A DNA stretch of 6,213 nt, taken from positions 1 to 6,213 of the forward strand of contig JADHVM010000062.1 in the NCBI GenBank assembly GCA_016783985.1, given 5' to 3'. A program made the translations under genes and the position numbers. Positions within the stretch are counted from its first letter, which is position 1. Each line of letters starts with the position of its first letter. A model generated the notes under the pieces. It did not search any database, was not told the DNA's origin, and saw nothing but the letters and a program-made list of their open reading frames with translations. The stretch comes from Actinomycetota bacterium (GTDB lineage Bacteria > Actinomycetota > Humimicrobiia > Humimicrobiales > Humimicrobiaceae). Positions 1 to 5,238 of the stretch are shown here, piece after piece.

Positions 1-4
1 AGAA

Positions 5-1237
5 ATGGAAAAGAGTTTAAAAAAGCAAATGGAAGAGATATTAAAAGGAACAGAAGATGTACTGTTAGCAGAAGAACTTGAGAGTATTGTAAGTGATTCT
101 ATAAAAGGAAATAAACCTTTAAAGGTTAAACTCGGACTTGACCCTACTGCGCCAGATATACATTTAGGGCATATGATAGTTTTAAATAAACTCAGGCAGT
201 TTCAGGATTTAGGTCATAAAGCTATATTAATTATTGGCGATTATACAGCCAGAATAGGCGATCCTTCTGGAAGATCAGCTCTTCGTCCAAGGTTATCATC
301 TGAAGTAATAGATAAAAATGCAGAAACTTATATGAAGCAGGCGTTTAAAATTCTTGACTCTGAAAAAACAGAAGTGGTTAAAAATTCAGAATGGCTAAAG
401 CCTTTAAGGCTTGAAGATATTTTAAACTTAACTTCCAGATTTACAGTTGCCAGGATGCTTGAAAGAGATGATTTTAAAAAGAGATTTCAGGGTAATATTT
501 CTATAGCTATTATGGAATTTTTATATCCTATTATGCAGGCTTACGACTCTGTTGCTATCAAGGCAGATATTGAGCTTGGCGGGACCGATCAGAGGTTTAA
601 CTTACTTATGGGTAGAGAACTGCAAAAAGAATTTAAACAACATCCACAGATAGCTATAACTATGCCAATTCTTGTAGGAACTGATGGAGTAGAAAAGATG
701 AGTAAAAGCCTTGGAAATTATATAGGTATTACAGAGCCACCTGAGGAAATTTTTGGCAAGATTATGTCTATTCCAGATGGCATTATGATTAATTATTATA
801 AATTGATAACCAGGTTAAATATAGCTGAAATTAGGGAAATAGAAGATAGTATTATTAGTCAAAGTGTGAACCCAGTTTTAGTTAAAAGGAGACTTGCAAG
901 ATTGATAATTGAGGGGCTATATAGCAGGGATGATGCTGCAATGGCAGAAAAGAGTTTTGATAATATTTTTAAAGATAAACTTATACCTGATAAAATTGAA
1001 GAATATGTTTTAGCTCAAGATGATATAAAAGAAGGTAAAGTATGGATAGTAAGAGTACTTGTTAAAAGCAGGCTTGCCGGCTCTAATGGCGAGGCAAGAA
1101 GATTGATTAGCCAGGGAGCAGTAAAGCTGGGCAGCAAGAAGCTTGAAGACCCAAATTTAGAATTAGAATTAGAGAAGATTAATAATAAGATAATTCAGAA
1201 GGGTAAAAGATATTTTAGAAAAATAATTATAAAATAA
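5..1237 (+). CDS. tyrS: tyrosyl-tRNA synthetase, type 2 (KMSKS class)
   Basis: The enzyme activates tyrosine with ATP and attaches it to tRNA-Tyr in the cytoplasm (class I aminoacyl-tRNA synthetase). The 410-residue product has the HIGH-type motif HLGH at residues 53-56, preceded by GLDPTAPD. It also has the tyrosine-pocket pattern YPIMQAYD at 174-181, GGTDQRFN at 192-199 and the signature loop KMSKS at 231-235. Intact KMSKS rather than KFGKS points to the type-2 (TyrZ-like) subfamily. An S4-like RNA-binding domain follows at about 345-405 (LVKSRLAGSNGEARRLISQG), so the length is that of a complete enzyme. Only four bases precede the ATG, so neither its ribosome binding site nor any T-box leader is visible. 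An earlier in-frame start outside the window cannot be excluded; the next ATG is codon 9. It is separated by 110 bp from the next gene, with no clear terminator between, and is probably functionally unrelated to the downstream cluster. Confidence 0.97.
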   Translation: MEKSLKKQMEEILKGTEDVLLAEELESIVSDSIKGNKPLKVKLGLDPTAPDIHLGHMIVLNKLRQFQDLGHKAILIIGDYTARIGDPSGRSALRPRLSSEVIDKNAETYMKQAFKILDSEKTEVVKNSEWLKPLRLEDILNLTSRFTVARMLERDDFKKRFQGNISIAIMEFLYPIMQAYDSVAIKADIELGGTDQRFNLLMGRELQKEFKQHPQIAITMPILVGTDGVEKMSKSLGNYIGITEPPEEIFGKIMSIPDGIMINYYKLITRLNIAEIREIEDSIISQSVNPVLVKRRLARLIIEGLYSRDDAAMAEKSFDNIFKDKLIPDKIEEYVLAQDDIKEGKVWIVRVLVKSRLAGSNGEARRLISQGAVKLGSKKLEDPNLELELEKINNKIIQKGKRYFRKIIIK

Positions 1238-1272
1238 AAGTAATTTAATAATAATTTTTATGCTGGTAGCTT

Positions 1273-1302
1273 TTGTATTGGATTTAATAAAGTTAGTATA
1301 AT
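1273..1302 (+). promoter_or_regulatory. candidate sigma-70-type promoter for the DUF134-DUF2099 unit
   Basis: A perfect -10 hexamer, TATAAT, lies at 1297-1302. A partial -35, TTGTAT (three of six consensus bases), lies at 1273-1278 with an 18-bp spacer. Transcription would start near 1308-1310, leaving a leader of about 40 nt before the ATG at 1348. It is placed where a promoter is expected, between the end of tyrS and a functionally unrelated gene, but AT-rich sequence makes chance matches common. Confidence 0.45.
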
Positions 1303-1347
1303 GAAGTACTTAAATTTATATCTAAATATTGATGGGAATTTTCATAA

Positions 1348-1797
1348 ATGAAACCTAGAAAAATAAGAAATGTTCTATATCCTCCTGGAACATTACATTT
1401 TAAACCTGTAGGAGTATCAAAGCAATCAAGTAGTGTATTTCTAACTATTGATGAATATGAGGCAATAAGACTTGCAGACTACGAGAAGCTCAAACAGGAA
1501 GAAGCTGCAAAGAGAATGAATATATCCAGGCCTACATTTACGAGGCTTATTGATAGTGCAAGGAAGAAAATCAGTGAGGCAATTGTAAATGGTAAGGCAA
1601 TAAAAATAGAAGGTGGAAGTTTTACATTCTTAAAAAACAGGAGTAGGTGCAAAAAATGCAGTTATGTATGGGAAAGTGTTAAAAAAGATAATTTAAAATT
1701 TATCTGCCCCAGATGTGGGTCCAGTAATATTGAAGATATGGGCAAGATGATTATAAGAAGATGTCAGGGGAAAAGATGGAGAGGTGGAAGTCGATAA
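1348..1797 (+). CDS. DUF134 (UPF0251) DNA-binding protein with C-terminal zinc ribbon, copy 1
   Basis: Predicted DNA-binding protein of the DUF134/COG1342 family (149 aa). The N-terminus (KPRKIRNVLYPPG) and the block TIDEYEAIRLADYEKLKQEEAA are family hallmarks. The helix-turn-helix spans about residues 49-75 (QEEAAKRMNISRPTFTRLI) and the conserved IEGG follows at 87-90. A zinc ribbon then follows with two CxxC knuckles, C101/C104 and C120/C123. The start is firm: an in-frame TAA at 1345-1347 abuts the ATG, and no upstream codon can serve. The ribosome binding site is weak (only a GGGAA stretch at 1333-1337). Its 3' end overlaps the DUF2099 gene, suggesting translational coupling and a joint role. 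A basic tail, RRCQGKRWRGGSR, lies beyond the ribbon. A transcriptional regulator is the likely role; its target and ligand are unknown. A second, more diverged paralogue lies at 4698. Confidence 0.88.
   Translation: MKPRKIRNVLYPPGTLHFKPVGVSKQSSSVFLTIDEYEAIRLADYEKLKQEEAAKRMNISRPTFTRLIDSARKKISEAIVNGKAIKIEGGSFTFLKNRSRCKKCSYVWESVKKDNLKFICPRCGSSNIEDMGKMIIRRCQGKRWRGGSR
1766..1770 (+). promoter_or_regulatory. ribosome binding site that decides the DUF2099 start
   Basis: AGGGG at 1766-1770 sits 5 nt before the ATG at 1776, a good Shine-Dalgarno arrangement. The in-frame ATG five codons earlier, at 1761, is preceded only by a weak AGAAG stretch. This favours 1776 as the true initiation codon. The site lies within the last codons of the DUF134 gene. 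Confidence 0.6.
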
Positions 1798-2813
1798 GTG
1801 CAGCCAAAAAAGTTGGAGACTTTTTAAATAAAATAAAAAAAGAATTTGGTAAACTTCCAACAGATTTACATATCACCAGAAAAGCATGTGCATTTGTAGC
1901 TATATCGAATGGAAAGATAATTAAAGTAGAGAAACCACTAGTTCATTATTGTCCACTTTTTAAATCACTTTTTTCTTATAAGTCAATAAATAAAAAATCA
2001 ATTATAGATAAGTTTGAGAAGCAAAAAGATGAACGGGGAATGTTCACCTGTCATAGGAAGATAAGTGATGAAAAAATAATAGTTCCATTTGGTGCATCCG
2101 AAATGATGATGTATGCCCTAAAGCGGGGAAATATTGAGGCAGCAGTTATAGTTTGTGAAGGTGTAGGAACAGTAATTACAAGTGAACCGGGAGTAGTACA
2201 GGGTATTGGAGCTTATATGAATGGGATTTTTTATACTTCTCCAATAAGGGAAGTCATATCAAAGATAGAAGAAAATAATAGTTATGTTTTATCATCTATT
2301 GATGCAGAAATTGATCAGCTTAAAGGTGTTGGAAAAGCACTAAATTACGGATATAGAAATATTGCAGTTACTGTAAGAGGAGATGAAGATGATATTATTT
2401 TTAAAATCATGAATTTAGAACAGGAATATAATGCAAATATAGTTATTTTAGTGGTATGCAATACAGGAATAGATGAAGAACAAGCGATGAATATTAAAAT
2501 TGGTGGCGATTTAATATGGGCATGTGCTTCAAAGCATGTTAGAGATATTATAGGTCCTGAGTCAATACTGCAGGTTGGTATGAAAATACCAGTATTTGTT
2601 GTAACAAAAAAAGGTGTTAATTTTATAACCAGCTACTCGAAGGATAGTAATCTTGGGAAGTTTTTATCTGGGCTGGAAAATAAACACTATATAACTTCAA
2701 ATAGGTATGAAGATGGAGGAATAAAAGTAAATATGGGTAAATTTTCTGTTTACTTATATGAAACTGATATATTACCAATAAAAGCTATTGATCAACCAGA
2801 ACCACTAATTTAA
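1776..2813 (+). CDS. DUF2099 family protein (methanogenesis marker protein 8-like)
   Basis: The 345-residue product (350 if it starts at 1761) resembles DUF2099, the family called methanogenesis marker protein 8 in archaea. Its biochemical function is not established. Recognisable parts, numbered from 1776, are ITRKACAFVAISNGKI at about 33-48, a VHYCPLF motif around C59, and the glycine-rich segment CEGVGTVITSEPGVVQGIGA starting at C127. Further on come SSIDAEIDQLKGVGKALNYG at about 173-192 and a segment around C250 (WACASKHVRD). The six cysteines are C38, C59, C92, C127, C228 and C250. Several sit in the recognised blocks and could bind metal or act as redox residues; that is inference. There is no signal peptide or membrane helix, so it is probably cytosolic. 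It overlaps the DUF134 gene by 22 bp, implying coupled translation. The family assignment comes from remembered motifs and needs a profile search. Confidence 0.75.
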   Translation: MERWKSISAAKKVGDFLNKIKKEFGKLPTDLHITRKACAFVAISNGKIIKVEKPLVHYCPLFKSLFSYKSINKKSIIDKFEKQKDERGMFTCHRKISDEKIIVPFGASEMMMYALKRGNIEAAVIVCEGVGTVITSEPGVVQGIGAYMNGIFYTSPIREVISKIEENNSYVLSSIDAEIDQLKGVGKALNYGYRNIAVTVRGDEDDIIFKIMNLEQEYNANIVILVVCNTGIDEEQAMNIKIGGDLIWACASKHVRDIIGPESILQVGMKIPVFVVTKKGVNFITSYSKDSNLGKFLSGLENKHYITSNRYEDGGIKVNMGKFSVYLYETDILPIKAIDQPEPLI

Positions 2814-2834
2814 TTTTTTATAGTTTTCTGGTTG
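2793..2834 (+). repeat. inverted repeat across the DUF2099 stop codon
   Basis: CAACCAGAA (2793-2801) is repeated exactly in inverted orientation as TTCTGGTTG (2826-2834), with 24 nt between. Inside it, ACTA (2804-2807) can pair with TAGT (2821-2824), giving a 9+4 bp stem that contains the TAA at 2811-2813. No T-run follows the stem, so it does not look like an intrinsic terminator. It could be a 3'-end RNA structure, or chance, since about one such 9-bp match is expected in a window this size. Confidence 0.3.
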
Positions 2835-2838
2835 TATC

Positions 2839-2864
2839 TAACTTACAATTTAAATTGTAAGTTA
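2839..2864. repeat. perfect 26-bp palindrome, candidate operator
   Basis: TAACTTACAATTT (2839-2851) is followed directly by its exact reverse complement AAATTGTAAGTTA (2852-2864), with no spacer. Thirteen matching pairs in a row are far beyond chance for a window of this size, even allowing for AT bias. Neither side is followed by a T-run, which argues against an intrinsic terminator and for a binding site for a dimeric regulator. Degenerate copies of the half-site occur at 2883-2894 and 3019-3030 in the same gap. The bound protein is unknown; the DUF134 proteins in this window are obvious candidates, but only by proximity. Confidence 0.55.
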
Positions 2865-2882
2865 ATAGAAATGTTTGATTAG

Positions 2883-2894
2883 AGCTTACCTTTT
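2883..2894. promoter_or_regulatory. degenerate half-site of the palindrome, inverted partner of the site at 3019-3030
   Basis: AGCTTACCTTTT matches the palindrome arm AACTTACAATTT at 9 of 12 positions. It matches the reverse complement of 3019-3030 at 11 of 12. It overlaps a possible -35 element of the radical SAM gene, so it could be an operator half-site. If transcribed from upstream, it could pair with the ribosome-binding region of that gene. Confidence 0.3.
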
Positions 2895-2914
2895 ATAGTA
2901 ATTTATGTTATATT
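2886..2914 (+). promoter_or_regulatory. weak candidate promoter for the radical SAM gene
   Basis: TATATT at 2909-2914 resembles a -10 element. TTACCT at 2886-2891 (three of six consensus bases) is correctly spaced at 17 bp as a -35. The region is strongly AT-rich, so the match is only suggestive. If real, the transcript would have a leader of about 110 nt and the -35 would overlap the half-site at 2883-2894. Confidence 0.25.
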
Positions 2915-3018
2915 ATCAAATGGTTATGGGCAAATGCTAATAATTTATTTAAAGATGAAATAGGTTACTAAGTTAGAGAACTTTAATGCAAAGGTTAGAA
3001 AGTTATATATATTAGTAA

Positions 3019-3030
3019 AAAAGGTAAGTT
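3019..3030. promoter_or_regulatory. half-site copy overlapping the radical SAM ribosome binding site
   Basis: AAAAGGTAAGTT matches the palindrome's right arm AAATTGTAAGTT at 10 of 12 positions. It covers the Shine-Dalgarno-like AAAAGG ahead of the ATG at 3033. An RNA pairing with 2883-2894 (ten Watson-Crick pairs in a row, then G-U and A-U) would mask this ribosome binding site. Confidence 0.35.
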
Positions 3031-3032
3031 AA

Positions 3033-3971
3033 ATGAGTATAATTTATGGGCCAGTTTTATCAAGGAGATTTGGTTACTCTCTAGGAATTGATATTGTTCC
3101 CTATAAAACATGCACCTACGATTGTATTTATTGCCAACTAGGAAAAACAACAAATAAAACTGTTAAAAGAAAAAGGTATATTAGCATAGATTTAGCAGAG
3201 CTAATAACAGGTTTAAAAAAGGCAATAAAAGATAATAAGAGAATTGATTACATTACATTTTCAGGTGCAGGAGAGCCAACTTTAAACTTGGATATAGGAA
3301 TGTTAATTGATGGAGTAAAAAAGGTAACTAATATTCCAGTAGTTGTGTTGACAGGAGGAGGCATACTTTACAAAGAGAGTGTAAGAGACGATATAATAAA
3401 AGCAGATCTTGTAAAGATTTCATTTGATGCACCAAACGATAAAATTTTAAGATTAATAAACAGGCCAGAAACCAATATAAATTTTATAAAAAATTTTGAG
3501 GGTTTAAAGAAACTGTTAAGTGTTTTTAAAGGTAGAATATGGCTGGAGATAATGTTGATTAAGGGTATTAATGATGATATTGGAACAGCTGAAGAATTTA
3601 AAAAAATTATTGATGGAATTGATGATATTGGAACAGGTATAGAAAGAATACATTTAAATACTGCAGTTAGGCCAACGGGAAGTAAGGATGTTTCTATACC
3701 TGATTTGGAAAGATTAAATAAGATTAAAACAATACTTGGCAGGAAAGCTGAAATAATAAGGTATAAAGAAATTGAAGTAAGCGGTAGTGGAAGAAAAGAT
3801 CTTTCAAACGATATTGTTGAATTGTCAAAAAGAAGACCTGTCAGTATAAATGATATAAGTGAATCATTAAAAGTAAACATAAATGAAGTCATTAAATGCC
3901 TTAGAGAATTATTAATAGAAGGAAAATTGAAGTATAAAATATATAATAGTACTAAATATTATTATGTATAA
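3033..3971 (+). CDS. radical SAM protein (COG0731-like) with C-terminal winged-helix-like domain
   Basis: A 312-residue radical SAM enzyme that would use a [4Fe-4S] cluster to cleave S-adenosylmethionine. The cluster motif is C27-x3-C31-x2-C34 (CTYDCIYCQ), preceded by the family-typical start YGPVLSRRFGYSLGIDIVP. SGAGEPTL at 77-84 is the GGE-like SAM-binding strand, and VKISFDAP follows at 127-134. HLNTAVRP at 207-214 fits the COG0731 barrel. After the barrel, residues 258-312 (RRPVSINDISESLKVNINEV...) look like a small winged helix-turn-helix, which may bind nucleic acid or a partner. Apart from the three cluster cysteines the only one is C289, so no second Fe-S cluster is evident. The start is firm because an in-frame TAA (3030-3032) abuts the ATG; AAAAAAGG lies 8 nt upstream. 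Its substrate is unknown. It is not NifB, which has a different motif layout and a NifX-like tail. Its position between two DUF134-marked modules suggests a linked role. Confidence 0.88.
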   Translation: MSIIYGPVLSRRFGYSLGIDIVPYKTCTYDCIYCQLGKTTNKTVKRKRYISIDLAELITGLKKAIKDNKRIDYITFSGAGEPTLNLDIGMLIDGVKKVTNIPVVVLTGGGILYKESVRDDIIKADLVKISFDAPNDKILRLINRPETNINFIKNFEGLKKLLSVFKGRIWLEIMLIKGINDDIGTAEEFKKIIDGIDDIGTGIERIHLNTAVRPTGSKDVSIPDLERLNKIKTILGRKAEIIRYKEIEVSGSGRKDLSNDIVELSKRRPVSINDISESLKVNINEVIKCLRELLIEGKLKYKIYNSTKYYYV

Positions 3972-4006
3972 TTTCTTTATATAATTATAAAAATTAAAAT
4001 TTAATC

Positions 4007-4017
4007 GGAGGGAGGAG
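4007..4017 (+). promoter_or_regulatory. doubled Shine-Dalgarno sequence of NifX-family gene 1
   Basis: GGAGGGAGGAG contains two overlapping GGAGG cores, at 4007-4011 and 4011-4015. The latter lies 8 nt before the ATG at 4024. It is unusually strong and suggests high translation of this small protein. A lone TATAAT at 3980-3985 upstream could be a -10 element, but no good -35 accompanies it. Confidence 0.6.
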
Positions 4018-4023
4018 TTAGTA

Positions 4024-4410
4024 ATGAAAATAGCGATTTCAACAGATGGCGAATATGTATCAGCACATTTTGGCCGTTGCCCTTCTTTCACATTAGTAGA
4101 TATTGAAAACGGAAAGCTTATCAGTAAAAAGGTAATTGACAATCCTGGTCATCACCCTGGATATCTGCCGCAGTTTCTTAGCGAGAAGGGTGTCAACTGT
4201 ATGGTTGCAGGTGGAATGGGGATGAGGGCAAAGGAACTTTTTAAAGATGCAAATATAGATATAATATTAGGTGTAGAAGGGAAAATTGACAATACTATTG
4301 ATAAAATCATTTCTGATACTTTAGAAAAAGGTAAAAGCCTTTGCAAACCTGGAGATGGCAAAGGATATGGGATAGATAAGACAGAGTGCGATCATGATAA
4401 AGAAAGTTAA
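4024..4410 (+). CDS. NifX/NafY-fold dinitrogenase iron-molybdenum cofactor family protein, copy 1
   Basis: A 128-residue member of the COG1433/NifX-NafY family, whose characterised members bind FeMo-cofactor or its precursors. Most members in organisms without nitrogenase have no assigned role. The start MKIAISTDG and the segment VSAHFGRCPSF (about 12-22) are classic. So are NPGHHPGYLPQFLSEKGV at 40-57, rich in possible metal-binding histidines (H43, H44), and AGGMGMRA at 62-69. A C-terminal tail beyond the domain adds C107 and ECDHD (C122, H124), possibly an extra metal site. Cysteines are C19, C59, C107 and C122. There is no signal or membrane segment. It heads a run of small genes, 64 bp ahead of the DUF5320-like gene. 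A metal-cluster carrier or chaperone is a reasonable inference, not a demonstrated function. Confidence 0.92.
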   Translation: MKIAISTDGEYVSAHFGRCPSFTLVDIENGKLISKKVIDNPGHHPGYLPQFLSEKGVNCMVAGGMGMRAKELFKDANIDIILGVEGKIDNTIDKIISDTLEKGKSLCKPGDGKGYGIDKTECDHDKES

Positions 4411-4474
4411 AATATATATTACAAATAATAAAAAAGTGTTACTGGATTGATAATAATTAAAAAGGAGGTATATT

Positions 4475-4708
4475 ATGCCAGGCGGAGATGGAACTGGACC
4501 ACAGGGTCAAGGCCCAGGAACAGGAAGAGGACTTGGCCGGGGCAGAGGTTCTGGAAAGGGAAGAATGAGTGGAGGACAAGGATTAGGTCCTGAAGGTCAA
4601 TGTGTCTGCCCAAATTGTGGTACAAAAGTCGAACATATCATAGGGAAACCATGCTATGAGATAAATTGCCCAAAATGTGGAAAGAAAATGGTAAGAGATG
4701 GCAGCTAG
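4475..4708 (+). CDS. DUF5320-like glycine-rich protein with zinc ribbon
   Basis: A 77-residue protein in two parts. Residues 1-42 are glycine-rich and disordered-looking (MPGGDGTGPQGQGPGTGRG), the opening typical of DUF5320-type proteins found beside NifX and MinD-ferredoxin genes. Residues 43-72 form a zinc ribbon or rubredoxin-like knuckle pair: CVCPNCG (C43, C45, C48) and CYEINCPKCG (C60, C65, C68). Six cysteines in 26 residues make metal binding very likely. No catalytic residues are recognised, and its function is unknown. It has a strong AAAGGAGGT ribosome binding site (4461-4469) 5 nt before the ATG. Its last 11 bases are overlapped by the following DUF134 gene, so the two are probably translated together. 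Its glycine-rich half gives base and codon use unlike its neighbours (many GGA/GGC codons), explained by composition rather than transfer. Confidence 0.85.
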   Translation: MPGGDGTGPQGQGPGTGRGLGRGRGSGKGRMSGGQGLGPEGQCVCPNCGTKVEHIIGKPCYEINCPKCGKKMVRDGS

Positions 4709-5135
4709 ACCAAAAATAGGGAAAATAGTAGATGTACTACCCTTATTTGCTTATTATAAGCCACAAGGGATACCAATGACTAAATTGGATGTTATTAACT
4801 TGACATTGGAAGAAGTAGAAGCTTTAAAATTAAAGGATAAAGATAATCTGAACCAAACTGATGCTGCAAAAAAGATGGGTATATCGAGATCAACCTTTCA
4901 AAGATTGCTAAGGTCAGGTAGAGAAAAAATGGTAACAGCTATATTAGATGGGAAAGCTCTCAAGGTAGAAGGCGGCAATTATATTCCTAATGAGAGTATT
5001 ATAAAGACAAAGTGCTTAAAAGGCAGTTATCATTTTTTTATAAAAAAAGGAAATTTGAAGAGTAAAGAAGAAAAATACAAAATAAGTAAAATAAAATGTC
5101 CTGAATGTGGAAAGAGGCTTATTGATTTTGAATAG
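4698..5135 (+). CDS. DUF134 (UPF0251) DNA-binding protein, copy 2, with degenerate zinc ribbon
   Basis: Second DUF134/COG1342 protein in the window (145 aa). It has the family core ARPKIGKIVDVLP, LTLEEVEALKLKDKDNLNQTDAA and a helix-turn-helix at about 52-75 (NQTDAAKKMGISRSTFQRLL), then VEGGNY at 90-95. Unlike copy 1, the C-terminal ribbon is incomplete. Only the second CxxC is intact (C134/C137, CPECG). The first knuckle has C106 but no matching cysteine; H112 is a possible substitute ligand. A lysine-rich linker separates the halves. The ATG lies inside the DUF5320-like gene, with an 11-bp overlap. An in-frame TAA at 4692-4694 rules out an earlier start, and GGTAAGAG just upstream is at best a weak ribosome binding site, so translational coupling is likely. 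A regulator of this cluster is the natural guess. Confidence 0.9.
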   Translation: MAARPKIGKIVDVLPLFAYYKPQGIPMTKLDVINLTLEEVEALKLKDKDNLNQTDAAKKMGISRSTFQRLLRSGREKMVTAILDGKALKVEGGNYIPNESIIKTKCLKGSYHFFIKKGNLKSKEEKYKISKIKCPECGKRLIDFE

Positions 5136-5188
5136 CGTGTGGAAATTTAAATTATTATAAAAATTAGATTTTATAGTTCCTACTATTT

Positions 5189-5217
5189 TTTAGCTGAGAT
5201 TAATATTAAAATATAAT
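5189..5217 (+). promoter_or_regulatory. candidate promoter for NifX-family gene 2 and the MinD-ferredoxin gene
   Basis: A perfect TATAAT at 5212-5217 with TTTAGC (three of six -35 bases) at 5189-5194 and a 17-bp spacer. The predicted start near 5224 would leave a very short leader that still includes the AAGGGGG ribosome binding site at 5227-5233. The 103-bp gap before this gene, much longer than the gene junctions around it, is consistent with an internal promoter. An AT-only 7-bp stem at 5156-5175 lies upstream but is not a convincing terminator. Confidence 0.38.
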
Positions 5218-5238
5218 AAATTTTGTAAGGGGGAAAAG

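Noticed and set aside
1238..1347. Riboswitch, small RNA or tRNA in the gap after tyrS
   Set aside because: Only a promoter-like TATAAT is visible. There is no cloverleaf, T-box motif or stable stem.
2839..2864. Intrinsic terminator reading of the 26-bp palindrome
   Set aside because: The stem has only two G:C pairs and no T-run follows on either strand. An operator or other binding site fits better.
3368..3892. Open frame of 174 codons on the - strand inside the radical SAM gene
   Set aside because: It lies opposite a gene with clear motifs. The translation is a low-complexity Leu/Ile/Ser/Phe string with no ribosome binding site or family motif, as expected for the antisense of an AT-rich gene.
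3033..3971. Radical SAM gene as nifB or an activating enzyme
   Set aside because: The YGPVLSRRFGYSLGIDIVP opening, the lack of additional cluster cysteines and the winged-helix-like tail fit COG0731 rather than NifB or glycyl-radical activases.
3912..4142. Open frame of 76 codons on the - strand between the radical SAM and first NifX genes
   Set aside because: It overlaps the ends of two solid genes. Its tail of Tyr/Ile/Phe residues comes from AT-rich intergenic DNA, and it has no recognisable features.
4152..4361. Open frame of 69 codons on the - strand inside NifX-family gene 1
   Set aside because: Fully contained opposite a well-supported gene, with no ribosome binding site or motif.
5156..5175. 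Hairpin TATAAAA / TTTTATA after the second DUF134 gene as a terminator
   Set aside because: The 7-bp stem has no G:C pair and no following T-run. It is likely to arise by chance in this AT-rich gap.
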